A program made the translations under genes and the position numbers. This document shows positions 50,101 to 56,823 of a DNA stretch of 64,000 nucleotides, in pieces (the stretch's first letter is position 1; every line of letters begins with the position of its first letter). The notes beneath the pieces were generated by a model. It was not told where the DNA came from. It saw only the letters and a list, made by a program, of their open reading frames with translations, and made no database searches. The stretch comes from Haemonchus contortus (taxonomy: Eukaryota; Nematoda; Chromadorea; Rhabditida; Trichostrongylidae): NCBI GenBank assembly GCA_000469685.2, contig LS997567.1:17350450-17414449 (forward strand). Reading direction: 5' to 3'.

Positions 50101-52628
50101 CCTAACTAAGACAACAGTCAAGATCAAAGAAACGAGTGAGTAGGAAGGGGACGGTCGAATAAGTCATGTAAAACCAGCGCCACCATGTATGAAGGATCAT
50201 ATCATAGCTGTGGCGGCAAAGCGGGAGCCTCGTAGGAAAGACAACTCTTGTTCGTAGGAACGACAACTCCTCTTTGAAGGGAGAAATGTCGTGTTTCGTA
50301 TCGGCGACGCCCACAGCCATAATTCAAAGCGTACTTCAATTTCCTTTCGTTTCTCTCTAACCTTAATCTCCTCCTCTCCATTTCGTGGTGTTTAACAAGT
50401 ATACTTTTATGCCTATAGATCTGCTATGTACGAATTTTATGCCAGAAAATGAGAACGATGATACTTTTTAATGAATTCTCGTCGGGATGCTTATGGCAGC
50501 ACGAAGCGGTTCATTCCCTGCCAAAAAGCCTATAAATTGTTGTCATTGAGTTAGATGCGATCTACTTTTCAGCACCAATTTGTAGAGAGGACCCGCTACA
50601 GTAAGATAAGCAACTGGTGCATGGAAAAGTTCGCTTCTGAAGTGCGTTGTATTGCTTCAGATGTTCCATCCTTGAAAACGCTCTTCGATTCTCTAAAAAG
50701 GAATTGAGATACAGCCTCGTAGAAAAAGCAACTTATAATCTGCTCGACTTTAGGCTTTGCTGAAACGTTATTTGCGGGCTGCATTATGTGCTGGTCTACA
50801 TAAAGTAGCGCTCAAAAGTATTCGGCGAAATGCTTCTTCGGTCGTACTTGTCAGCCGTAACTTCTTTCCTACTGGATCTAATCACGCGAAATTTTGATAT
50901 GTGTAGCATGGGTGTATTATGAATGTTTACCACTATTAATCTGCAACCTGATCATGTTCCAGGTATCCTGAAGATATCCAGATATAATCAAAATCTACCG
51001 GAGATATGATGGTCCTTCTGAAAATCCTTTCCTTTTCGTCATGTCAAGTGTACGAGCGCTGATGCTGAACCCAGAAGAGAAGAAAAACGCACATTACCTC
51101 CGGATAAATGTAGACGTCACAGACTTGCTTTCAGCATAATCTACAAACGCCTTCCCCTTAGTTGTGTGGACATTGCTGCTTTGCAGATAAATAGTATTGG
51201 ATAGTGTGAAATATTCTTCAGTCGAACATATCAAAATTTCATGCGATTTGCTCCACTGGGGAAAAAGTTACGGCAAGTTAAAGTTGGCCGAACACTTTTG
51301 AGTTCGTTCGTTAGGCCCTCCAGAAGCACGGATTTGCTAAGATTGCGAGTATGCGAGTATTGCCAAGAGACAGATATGATGGCTTTGTGGAGCAATTTTC
51401 ATGTACGGCTTTCCAAGAATCTCGACACAAGTGCGGTATTATTGGGGATAAAGGATAGCCTTTGGGCATTAATCAATCCCATCTTAGGGATGCACCCACG
51501 CATTCGACTTCCATTCAGAATAGTCGTGGCGAAGTGAATGCGCATGAAGTCTATAAAATGACTTGCGGCGGCCAGCCGATGTATAAGTCAGTGCTTTTCC
51601 CTCCCAGACCACCCTGTTACCAATTGACCGACCCTAGAAGGATGGTAGCTCGATTGGCCTTAGCAGATATCGGTCCGGGATTCGAAACTGTTACCGTGCA
51701 TGTGAGATAAAACGCCATTTGCCACTGCACCACCTCCGCCCTGCTGTATTATAAAGTCACTCTCTTTGAAGGCACAGTTCGATTTTGTGTTATTCAGTTA
51801 ATGACGAAAAAATGAAAGAGAATGTGCAGAGTAGTGCGATGGAGGCGAAGAAAGCGAGAGAACCGCATGTTTCCAAAAAAATAGACGTCTTCGAAAAAGT
51901 TGAAAGCGGGACTGGACGAGAATAATACAGAAAACGAGCTGACTACTTGAGCAAAAATGTCTTTTAAAATTCATTCATTCATTCAACACAGAGCACGCAC
52001 ATTTCATTGCATTGATGACCACTTGTTCCGCGTCTGAGTGAACGAATATGAAGACCTAAAATGTTGCAAAAAAGGAACATAGCTTAGCATCGACGTTTCG
52101 TGCAGTTGTTGCTGAGTAATATTTTTCAGACAAATGTTGTGCGCAGTGTGACAGCAATGCCTTATGATGCGATACTTCGTACCATCATTTATGCATGAGA
52201 TTTTATTTAACATGGATAGAGAAAAACTGCACAAAAATCCCTTAGGGGATAAGAAGACTCGGTGAAACGATATGCCTTCAATGGTAGATAAGTAGTGCTT
52301 AGATGGCTCGTCTCAATTTTTTCCGAAAATTTCTCTAGGAGCTGAAGAACACTTTAGCGAACAATATTCAAAAACAAAAATGTAGGGAATTGAATACCTA
52401 ATACGATGGGGTTTGTTTCTAGAAGAGCCTGTTTGATGAGGTCTTGGTCGTCATCGTCTGGTTCGTTTCCTAGCATCAACGACCACTTGTTTCGCGTCTG
52501 AGTGAACGAATAAGAAGACAAACAGAACGTTGCGATGCCTAATAATGGAAAAAGGTCACCTGCTGGCTTGCATACAGCTGATATTTGAATAGTGAGAGTG
52601 ATTGGTAGCTTATTCGTAAGGTTATCTC
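19945..52628 (-). CDS. CLPTM1-family membrane protein gene (partial, seven exons)
   Basis: Seven minus-strand segments, each bounded by AG/GT splice signals with compatible phases, join into 278 codons that follow the CLPTM1 family order. Landmarks are [108 protein letters not shown] and [14 protein letters not shown]1 proteins are multi-pass ER/Golgi membrane proteins linked to receptor trafficking, and relatives to lipid scrambling. The human protein is roughly 670 residues, so this is the central and C-terminal membrane region. Introns are 62, 2633, 60, 6371, 22578 and 146 bp. No stop or frameshift interrupts the coding exons, so the gene looks functional. The N-terminal exons and the final exon(s) were not located. 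Confidence 0.9.
20250..20408 (-). CDS. CLPTM1-like gene, exon f
   Basis: 159 nt, 53 codons. [40 protein letters not shown] and MMTPQ form two membrane helices flanking a conserved GWYSW loop. Acceptor 'tttttcag', donor 'gtgcgt'. Confidence 0.9.
20643..21229 (-). mobile_element. mariner deletion derivative (587 bp)
   Basis: TA target duplications (20641-20642, 21230-21231) and ~30-bp inverted ends beginning TTAGGTTGATRCATAATTAT. Minus-strand remnants are a mariner N-terminus ([20 protein letters not shown]) and C-terminus (WLGN-like region, [17 protein letters not shown]). The catalytic core between them is missing. It is therefore an internally deleted, non-autonomous copy in the large intron. 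Confidence 0.82.
21403..21768 (+). repeat. tRNA-like repeat arm, pair 1 left
   Basis: Starts with 'gaggatacttggtcgcagtgg', continues with 'ttccaaatctgcgaaacgat' and reaches a tRNA-like module at about 21598-21668. That module has box A TGGCCGAGTGG and an exact box B GGTTCGATTCC. It ends with 'attggccatctaagg'. The same sequence recurs in inverse orientation at 22677-22970. A tRNA-derived SINE is the likeliest identity. A working tRNA is unlikely because the acceptor stem and anticodon arm do not fold cleanly. Confidence 0.7.
21769..22676. other. Spacer between tRNA-like arms; no gene
   Basis: Moderately GC-rich sequence with only short frames. It is the loop of the inverted pair 21403-21768 / 22677-22970. 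Nothing recognised. Confidence 0.4.
22677..22970 (-). repeat. tRNA-like repeat arm, pair 1 right (inverted)
   Basis: Reverse complement of 21403-21768 with divergence. It has box A TGGCCTAGCGG and box B GGTTCGACTCT on the minus strand (about 22780-22855), and 'ttccaaatctgcgaaacgat' at its 5' side. It abuts the left arm of pair 2, which starts at 22981. Confidence 0.7.
22981..23341 (+). repeat. tRNA-like repeat arm, pair 2 left
   Basis: Begins 'ccagggaaggatcccaagtt' and contains a tRNA-like box A TGGTGTAGTGG at 23177 with a poor box B-like segment about 40 nt on. It ends near 'gctgatacc'. It is nearly identical to the reverse complement of 27214-27577. Its order of motifs resembles pair 1, so both pairs belong to one family or two close ones. 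Confidence 0.75.
23342..27180 (+). mobile_element. RTE-type non-LTR retrotransposon, nearly full length
   Basis: One long apurinic-type endonuclease plus reverse transcriptase ORF (24073-27033) is preceded by about 700 bp of leader. The leader includes a GC-rich structured stretch ('gggccccctcttggacaag', 'ctccggcagtgg' at 23980-24020). A short 3' region follows. RTE elements insert by target-primed reverse transcription. The 3' boundary is set approximately by the start of the inverted repeat arm; no target duplication could be fixed by eye. Confidence 0.8.
24073..27033 (+). pseudogene. RTE ORF: endonuclease and reverse transcriptase, one TGA
   Basis: Reading from ATG at 24073 the frame stays open to 27033 (987 codons) except for a single TGA at 24316-24318. 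The apurinic-like endonuclease comes first: [31 protein letters not shown] and GSDHRLVRA. Reverse transcriptase follows: [65 protein letters not shown] and the catalytic [13 protein letters not shown]-terminal region ends with [12 protein letters not shown] and RPRGRPRPG. All expected blocks are present. A start after the stop at 24349 would lack the first endonuclease blocks. The copy is young but probably not autonomous. Confidence 0.9.
27214..27577 (-). repeat. tRNA-like repeat arm, pair 2 right (inverted)
   Basis: Reverse complement of 22981-23341 over its whole length with few differences, including the box A-like 'ccactacaccaatccgccg'. With its partner it encloses the RTE retrotransposon. 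The outer end at 27577 touches the next inverted-repeat element. Confidence 0.78.
27578..28620. mobile_element. Inverted-repeat element (MITE-like, ~1 kb)
   Basis: The ends are inverted repeats of at least 60 bp: left 'gatcattttgcg...accttatcttaattacg', right the diverged complement ending 'cgctaagtgatctta'. Inside, 27880-28110 resembles the palindromic element at 17.4-18.2 kb. No ORF was found, and target duplications are not clear. Confidence 0.6.
28621..29955. other. No gene recognised
   Basis: The longest open frame (28862-29209, plus) has no recognisable motif and no splice context. This is intronic sequence of the CLPTM1-like gene. Confidence 0.45.
29960..31770 (+). pseudogene. Decayed RTE retrotransposon (RT part)
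   Basis: Frames in order: linker ([20 protein letters not shown]), then [45 protein letters not shown] (about 30550), [63 protein letters not shown] and LRFADEIVL (FADD changed to FADE). C-terminal pieces run to about 31750. The endonuclease is absent and frameshifts are frequent. The closest relative in the window is the antisense RTE at 57.8-64 kb, not the intact copy at 24 kb. Confidence 0.82.
31771..34364. other. No gene recognised
   Basis: Low-complexity and AT-rich stretches with short frames only. I found no domain, RNA or clear repeat boundary before the maT element at 34365. Confidence 0.4.
34367..35631 (-). mobile_element. maT-type mariner element
   Basis: TA duplications at 34365-34366 and 35632-35633 flank inverted ends of about 27 bp starting CAGGGTGGCRAAAAATTACG. 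The length of 1265 bp is usual for the group. The minus-strand transposase remnant has a D-37-D spacing, the maT type. The element is decayed. Confidence 0.88.
34478..35560 (-). pseudogene. maT transposase, frameshifted
   Basis: The intact piece 34894-34478 has [20 protein letters not shown] and [20 protein letters not shown]: the second and third catalytic acidic residues, 37 residues apart. Upstream parts in other frames include a helix-turn-helix region ([18 protein letters not shown] near 35400) and the [10 protein letters not shown] region near 35250. Frameshifts and stops separate them, so the protein is dead. Confidence 0.82.
35640..36055. other. No gene recognised
   Basis: Short open frames on both strands without motif. 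Intronic sequence. Confidence 0.4.
36060..36790 (+). pseudogene. mariner transposase relic
   Basis: Pieces in several frames: MAQKIAQ start (36068), [36 protein letters not shown] followed by [11 protein letters not shown] (helix-turn-helix region, about 36265-36345), LIIGDEK (first catalytic D, about 36505) and [13 protein letters not shown] (second catalytic D, about 36730). The third catalytic region is not found, because CA-rich simple repeat starts at 36824. No terminal repeats were identified. Confidence 0.7.
36824..36975. repeat. CA/TA-rich simple repeat
   Basis: Irregular 'accacatacacacc'-type microsatellite, about 150 bp. The open frames on both strands here (His/Thr/Tyr-rich or Cys/Val/Tyr-rich) are products of the simple repeat. 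Confidence 0.85.
37290..37675 (+). other. Open frame of unknown nature (about 130 codons)
   Basis: The frame ends with [20 protein letters not shown] followed by a TVKGR region, weakly like the N-terminal helix-turn-helix of Tc-type transposases. It starts just after a copy of the AGGCAC-type inverted end (near 37285, 'aacgtgaacagtgccttt'). There is no catalytic motif downstream. It may be a transposase N-terminal scrap or chance. Confidence 0.25.
37690..38025 (+). repeat. SINE-like repeat with (AAAT)n tail
   Basis: A GC-rich head with 'ggtgggttagcacaccgatc' and 'gccgggttcggatgg' (weak box A and box B) is followed by unique sequence. A tail of 'aataaataaataaa' repeats spans about 37945-38025. 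The tail resembles the end of the CR1-like LINE near 19830, so mobilisation by that LINE is plausible but inferred. Confidence 0.45.
38030..39020. other. No gene recognised
   Basis: A frame near 38107-38337 has [11 protein letters not shown], faintly like an endonuclease motif of LINEs, but nothing supports it on either side. Confidence 0.4.
39025..40100 (-). repeat. GC-rich repeat cluster, minus orientation
   Basis: Several diverged copies of the 10.7-kb repeat unit in reverse. Landmarks are 'tcctccaaac' (39087), 'gtcccgaatttgg' (39507), 'caaatttgaatgcctcagg' (39630), 'caatttgaacactctgg' (39748), 'ccaaatttgaacgctc' (39872) and 'gaaattcgaacgctttcgg' (40020). 'cccattgtgggcggagtcc' segments lie between. 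It is interrupted by a piggyBac-like MITE at 39228. The segment 39031-39065 (ccagttggatcgcacggg) also occurs after the TA array at 54461. Confidence 0.7.
39228..39454. mobile_element. piggyBac-like MITE (227 bp)
   Basis: The left end CCCTTTGACGACCGG follows CTAA (39224-39227, one change from TTAA). The right end, 'ttgtcgccaaaagg', is followed by TTAA (39455-39458). The ends resemble those of the 661-bp element at 1569 (CCCATTGACGACC). Internal motifs 'ccaccggtgggtgccag' form hairpins. Confidence 0.65.
40101..40809. other. No gene recognised
   Basis: An open frame at 40336-40743 has no motif. Intronic sequence. Confidence 0.4.
40810..42770 (+). pseudogene. CR1/jockey-like LINE reverse transcriptase relic
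   Basis: Broken frames follow RT order: QHGFWER (40930), [20 protein letters not shown] (41020-41080), [16 protein letters not shown] (41215-41265), [13 protein letters not shown] (41298-41335), [49 protein letters not shown] and [16 protein letters not shown] (41705-41765). Beyond the MITE at 41829-42378 it continues with [20 protein letters not shown] (about 42410). Frameshifts and stops throughout. Confidence 0.8.
41829..42378. mobile_element. MITE with AGGCACRGTTCACGAT ends
   Basis: Inverted ends AGGCACAGTTCACGAT and AGGCACGGTTCACGAT are flanked by TTGA (41825-41828) and TCAA (42379-42382). It splits a LINE RT relic whose two sides are collinear. The internal part (aagaaactgcgtgc, ggctggacgagaatga) is shared with 51773-51960. 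Other ends of this family are at 44233 and near 37285. The superfamily is uncertain; TTAA-type target use is suggested by the large copy at 44233-47850. Confidence 0.7.
42987..43082 (-). CDS. CLPTM1-like gene, exon e
   Basis: 96 nt, 32 codons: [20 protein letters not shown], then [12 protein letters not shown]. It matches the family's loop with 'P.....DK.(S/T)YI.S.TK.YDD'. Acceptor 'ctttag', donor 'gtgagt'. It is isolated between a 6.4-kb and a 22.6-kb intron and is easily missed because it is short. Confidence 0.88.
43987..44228 (+). pseudogene. Tc1 transposase, N-terminal part
   Basis: [40 protein letters not shown] and [20 protein letters not shown]: the paired-like DNA-binding domains and the GRRP..KP linker of Tc1 transposases. 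The frame is cut at 44228 by the inserted element. Confidence 0.82.
44600..46085. repeat. Diverged ~180-bp tandem repeat
   Basis: A core like 'tgtcaagaacactctttgac' followed by 'ttgtattgaagaa' recurs at about 44711, 44897, 45069 and 45491, and in weaker form at 45820 and 46005. Spacings are 186, 172, about 2x210, 329 and 185. Each is followed by a T-rich stretch and a 'gcatgc'-like motif. The units are old. Confidence 0.55.
45342..47551. repeat. Long imperfect palindrome, arms ~500 bp
   Basis: The left arm (45342 to about 45920) pairs with the right arm (about 46075-47551) once the mariner at 46337-47216 is removed. Examples: 'caaaattctt' at 45342 versus its complement at 47542; 'cctatcccttcccccttt' at 45562 versus its complement near 47325; 'gtagtggttagg' at 45843 versus its complement at 46138. 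The loop is about 150 nt. The arms contain the ~180-bp repeat, so the structure is an inverted duplication of part of the satellite. Confidence 0.7.
46337..47216 (+). mobile_element. mariner element, decayed, in the palindrome arm
   Basis: TA duplications at 46335-46336 and 47217-47218, and inverted ends TTAGGTTGRGTAAAAAGTTT. The 880-bp length indicates internal loss. Plus-strand transposase scraps include [16 protein letters not shown] catalytic sequence near 46845-46880 and PSDYH-like sequence near 46940. Many stops and frameshifts. Confidence 0.85.
47855..48330 (+). pseudogene. Tc1 transposase, catalytic part (inactive)
   Basis: Pieces continue the protein: [13 protein letters not shown] (first catalytic D), [37 protein letters not shown] and [18 protein letters not shown] (catalytic E). 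The family's second catalytic residue, in 'QQDNDP', is G here (ggt at about 48142), keeping the 34-residue spacing to E. Together with frameshifts this makes it inactive. Confidence 0.82.
48420..49453. other. Intronic sequence, nothing recognised
   Basis: The remainder of the 6.4-kb intron between the Tc1 element and exon d. No repeat boundary or coding signal seen. Confidence 0.45.
49454..49570 (-). CDS. CLPTM1-like gene, exon d
   Basis: 117 nt, 39 codons. [18 protein letters not shown] is followed by a second hydrophobic helix and [12 protein letters not shown]. Acceptor 'ggtttccag', donor 'gtgagt'. It joins in phase 0 to exon e. Confidence 0.92.
49631..49764 (-). CDS. CLPTM1-like gene, exon c
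   Basis: 134 nt, phase 1 in and phase 0 out. It encodes a membrane helix start ([20 protein letters not shown]) and [18 protein letters not shown], among the most conserved stretches of the family. Acceptor 'tttttttag', donor 'gtttgt'. It is followed by a 60-bp intron. Confidence 0.92.
50803..51312. mobile_element. Tc1-type MITE
   Basis: The left end AGTAGCGCTCAAAAGTATTC and the right-end complement 'ggccgaacacttttgag' are inverted and match the ends of 56824-57744. Internal sequence (taacttctttcctactggat, gaacatatcaaaattt) is also shared with that copy. No transposase remains. Confidence 0.72.
51500..51760 (-). repeat. tRNA-like SINE, minus strand
   Basis: On the minus strand at about 51670-51745 there is box A TGGTGCAGTGG followed, about 45 nt later, by box B-like GTTTCGAATCC. 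Flanking repetitive-looking sequence continues to 51500. A functional tRNA is not supported because no clean cloverleaf is evident. Confidence 0.45.
51773..51965. repeat. Fragment of the AGGCAC-ended MITE family
   Basis: Begins TTTGAAGGCACAGTTCGAT and continues with 'gcgatggaggcgaagaaa', 'gtttccaaaaaaatagacg' and 'gggactggacgagaat', parallel to 41829-42000. The other end was not found, so it is a truncated copy. Confidence 0.6.
52004..52070 (-). repeat. Partial duplicate of exon b with its splice acceptor
   Basis: The minus strand reads 'cttcatattcgttcactcag' then 'acgcggaacaagtggtcatc', almost the same as the acceptor and first codons (TRNKWS) of exon b at 52497. The match ends after about 20 coding nt and a stop follows, so this is a partial segmental duplication inside the intron. 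Confidence 0.7.
52398..52497 (-). CDS. CLPTM1-like gene, exon b
   Basis: 100 nt, phase 0 in and phase 1 out. It encodes [20 protein letters not shown] and [11 protein letters not shown]; the acidic patch followed by LETNP is a family hallmark. Acceptor 'ttcactcag', donor 'gtattc'. Its first ~20 nt and splice acceptor are duplicated about 450 bp downstream at 52014-52060. Confidence 0.88.
52560..52628 (-). CDS. CLPTM1-like gene, exon a
   Basis: 69 nt, 23 codons: [20 protein letters not shown] plus SQQ. Acceptor 'ttctttcag' precedes it and donor 'gtgacc' follows. It corresponds to the family's 'LPLRVSF...W...LYAAQ' segment before the first membrane helix. The preceding intron has no upstream partner exon that I could find before the window's right edge. 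Confidence 0.82.
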
Positions 52629-53169
52629 CTGAAAGAAAATTCCTATTTAAGCCTTTGCGGCAGGTTGACATTGCTGAGAATTTCCTCACCACGTTTACTG
52701 GACTCTCTATGACTATTGAGCAATGTGGAACAGTCAACAGGAAAATGGTCGGCATCAGCCTAGTGGGAACACAGTTCGATCAGTAGTCACTCAAGTTTTT
52801 AGAGGCTCACGGCTCTTATGGTACAAAGATACTGCGACACGGGGCAACTAAAGAGAAGGCATTAGAGCTTCCACTATTTTTGGCGTTTTTGAGAGAGCTT
52901 GATAGCTTAGCAATGTCGCACTACAAAGGGGTCGTTGAAATGCAGAAAAATGGCAGCATGACTATTACTGGAGGCTGAATATGGAATTTCCTCCATATGT
53001 ATTCCAACGATGGTTGAACAAACATTTCATCAACACCACAAAGATATCGACACTCAATCGCAGACTTTGCCCTCACATGGGGATTGAACCTGAGAAGCTG
53101 AATCATAAGTGCTATTTCACTCAAGGATGCCTGATAGCCAATTATTATTGCTACTTGACAAGCGAGCAG
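52629..53169. other. Intronic or intergenic sequence, no gene recognised
   Basis: Upstream of the first exon found. A minus-strand 'aggttcaatcccc' near 53090 resembles a tRNA box B, but no box A or cloverleaf accompanies it. Confidence 0.4.
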
Positions 53170-54200
53170 TTAGGTGCTCATAACTGAAACAAAATACCAG
53201 GTGGCAATTCTTCCTAGTAGTCTGATGCATGGATTTTTTCCCCCGACATTTTTGTAAATATCAACAGCGAACTAGCCTGAAGATGGGAAGTATGCACCAT
53301 CACCATCTACTGTTCGACGCCAACGCTCAGGTAGCTTGTTGACTCCTTCCTACCAAAAGGACGGAGGCTGTAACTTGAAGTTGTCGAGTGCCTTTCTGAC
53401 CTCATCCTCTCTTTCAAACTTTTTTCCGTCCGTATTCGAAAGGAGCGGGGTCAGGGCTGTAGTGGCGCTGGGCGGAAGTCAACCATAGGTACTGCTCCAT
53501 CTCGGCCTGGTTCGCCTTTGCGGTGTGAGGCTGGGTGTTGTCATAGTGGGAGTAAGTTTCCGCATAAGATCCACGAGTACGATCGATGCGATCTTTCAAT
53601 TTTCATAGCTGTGTAACGTATGTGGAAGCGCCAATCGCCTGTCCCTTCTCCAACAGCTCCCAGTGCTCAATGCCTCTTCTGGACCACCAAAAGGACAGTT
53701 GAAGCTTCTTGGGTGAAGGTCGGTCTTTGGGGTGGCTTCTGGCTGTTCTCCTTTGTCGGCCTACTGCCACATCTTCACAGTGTTACCGTAGAGGACCCCT
53801 TCTCATCTCCAGTGATCGCGGAGTTGAGAAAGTGGAGCATTGCTTGGAGAGTGAGTAAAGAAGTGCAGGTAGCCACCCTCCTCGAAAGGTCATAAGCGGG
53901 CAGTTCATGTGGGACTCATCGACCAAGCTTTAATATCTTGCCGAGTTTTGATTATGGCGGACCGTGGTCGCCATTTCCCTGGTGGTTAGATGAATTTGGC
54001 GAACGAAATCTTGCATGGGTGGTAAGAGATGACGTCTTCGCCGTATGTTTCCACTAGCTCGGTATGGGCTTCCTTTACATTCCAGTCGAAATCGTGAAGC
54101 AGAACTAGGCTATGTCGTAGGTACAGTCTGTCACAGCGGTAATTGTGCGGATTGTTGTCTGCATATGCAGGGTGGGTGAGTGATAGCTAGTGTGATGAAA
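53170..54200 (-). pseudogene. mariner transposase relic
   Basis: Minus-strand frames contain ITGDEKGVLYGNTVKMWQ (first catalytic D, about 53780), THYDNTQPHTAKANQAEMEQ (second catalytic D, about 53530), YSPDPAPFEYG (third D, about 53440) and a C-terminal LPERW.....DGAYFPS (about 53310). The order and spacing are those of mariner. Frameshifts make it inactive. Terminal repeats were not identified. Confidence 0.75.
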
Positions 54201-54349
54201 TAGATTCATGCACAGGTCACGCACACGTGATGACGTCCACGCATACCAACATCCATGCAAACGAAATAAGGAAGGATCCAATACGGAGGAAAAAACTTAT
54301 GCATCAATCTGATGTATATAATCCACATGTTTGGTATGTGTGTATGTAC

Positions 54350-55389
<1,040 letters not shown>

Positions 55390-55590
55390 GTTCTACTGTT
55401 AGCACGAAATGTGTAATCCGACCAAATTTCAATGCTCTAGGTCCACGTAAACAGGAGTTATGAATATGCGGCTCAAATTTTTATTGTGCACGCATCGCCC
55501 CCTGTGCACGAAATACGGCCGCCACCCACCATTAGTGTTCCCATCCTGCCCCCGTATTCCTTAAGTTTGAAATCTCACGGTCCATATGTA
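55390..55590 (-). repeat. GC-rich repeat, single diverged copy
   Basis: 'accaaatttcaatgctctagg', 'gtgcacgcatcgccccctgt' and 'ccacccaccattagtgttcc' are the minus-strand unit seen at 39.5-40.1 kb. It is followed by a short 'tatgtatata' run. Confidence 0.6.
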
Positions 55591-55819
55591 TATATGTATA
55601 TACATATGTATATATGACACCATTGATGATAAGATTATGCGGGTGATCTCAGAGTCCGCAATAGGGAATGAACGGCAAGAGTTCACCTGCTATGGCCAAG
55701 CACTCACTTCGGTTGTTCAAACTTGGATTTTTTCGTGCAAATATGTAACGCTTCCAGCATCTTTCTGGCAACGGTATCATTCTCGTAGGCTAAGATTTTA
55801 CATTCGATGTCGAAACCAT

Positions 55820-56290
55820 TTCCTTAATGTCCTTCCAGTCGGTACCTCCCGTCTCCTGGTAGGTTTCTCAAGACAACATCATTGACCAAATCTACGCATG
55901 CTATGCATTGTCGGATTTTTGCGCTAATTTTGTCTGATATGAAAGGAAGCCGGAGATACACCATATTCTCAGGATTCCTTTGAAAACGCCTTTTCGAGCC
56001 TGATCTTCCGTGTAGTGCCCCATAACCATTCAACTTTGCAACCTCAGATGCTAGTTTACGTGACTCCTCTCGTTCCACTTCGCCTGTACAAACTCCTGTC
56101 GCTGTTTTTTACATATTACGAGTAATTCACATTTTACAGCTCCAGGGTGGGCAGTCCTTGCATGGAGTAAGATGTTCTTCGAGCTGTTTTTTCGATACCA
56201 CTTCACATTGTACCTTTCCCTTGAAACGTTCAACTGCGTATTTAGATGAGGAAGCCATCCTTCATGCGGAACTTCTCTCGTCAACTTGAT
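55820..56290 (-). pseudogene. Penelope-like RT C-terminal fragment
   Basis: Minus-strand frames: LTREVPHEGWLPHLNTQLNV, VKWYRKNSSKNILLHARTAH (56284-56140) and LASEVAKLNGYG, LRLPFISDKISAKIRQC (56030-55910). They match LTREKPTRNWLPFLNVQV, WYRKPSNKNIIVHCRSAH and FVLPFISDAVSAAIRKC of the PLE at 14.4-15.3 kb. Frameshifted. Its upstream end has expanded into a 70-bp minisatellite. Confidence 0.8.
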
Positions 56291-56729
56291 GATGAATGAT
56301 GAATGGCGTATTTAGATGAGGAAGCCATCCTTCATGCGGAACTTCTCTCGTCAACTTGATGATGAATGATGAATGGCGTATTTAGATGAGGAAGCCATCC
56401 TTCATGCGGAACTTCTCTCGTCAACTTGATGATGAATGATGAATGGCGTATTTAGATGAGGAAGCCATCCTTCATGCGGAACTTCTCTCGTCAACTTGAT
56501 GATGAATGATGAATGGCGTATTTAGATGAGGAAGCCATCCTTCATGCGGAACTTCTCTCGTCAACTTGATGATGAATGATGAATGGCGTATTTAGATGAG
56601 GAAGCCATCCTTCATGCGGAACTTCTCTCGTCAACTTGATGATGAATGATGAATGGCGTATTCAGATGAGGAAGCCATCCTTCATGCGGAACTTCTCTCG
56701 TCAACTTGATGATGAATGATGAATGATGA
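56231..56729. repeat. 70-bp minisatellite derived from PLE coding DNA
   Basis: About seven nearly identical 70-bp units, with 'gaatggcgta' at 56301, 56371, 56441, 56511, 56581 and 56651. Each contains the PLE codons for LTREVPHEGWLPHLN on the minus strand plus a short 'gatgatgaatgat' linker. The first unit merges into the PLE fragment, so the array grew from it. One visible substitution (ttcagatgag) lies in the last unit. The 70-bp period is not a multiple of three. Confidence 0.92.
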
Positions 56730-56823
56730 AATGATGAAATCCTTATCCTTACTATATATAATCCACAAGTCGGTGTGTCTGTATGTATGTATATATGTAT
56801 GTATGTATATATGTATATATGAA

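Noticed and set aside
52560..52755. Minus-strand ATG at 52755 as the start of the CLPTM1-like protein
   Set aside because: The residues before 52628 do not match the family, and an acceptor 'ttctttcag' precedes exon a. The frame is intronic there.
53040..53110. tRNA gene on the minus strand (aggttcaatcccc)
   Set aside because: Only a T-arm-like motif is present, with no box A or acceptor stem pairing.
56231..56729. CRISPR array
   Set aside because: The 70-bp units are directly adjacent with no variable spacers and derive from PLE coding sequence in a eukaryotic context.
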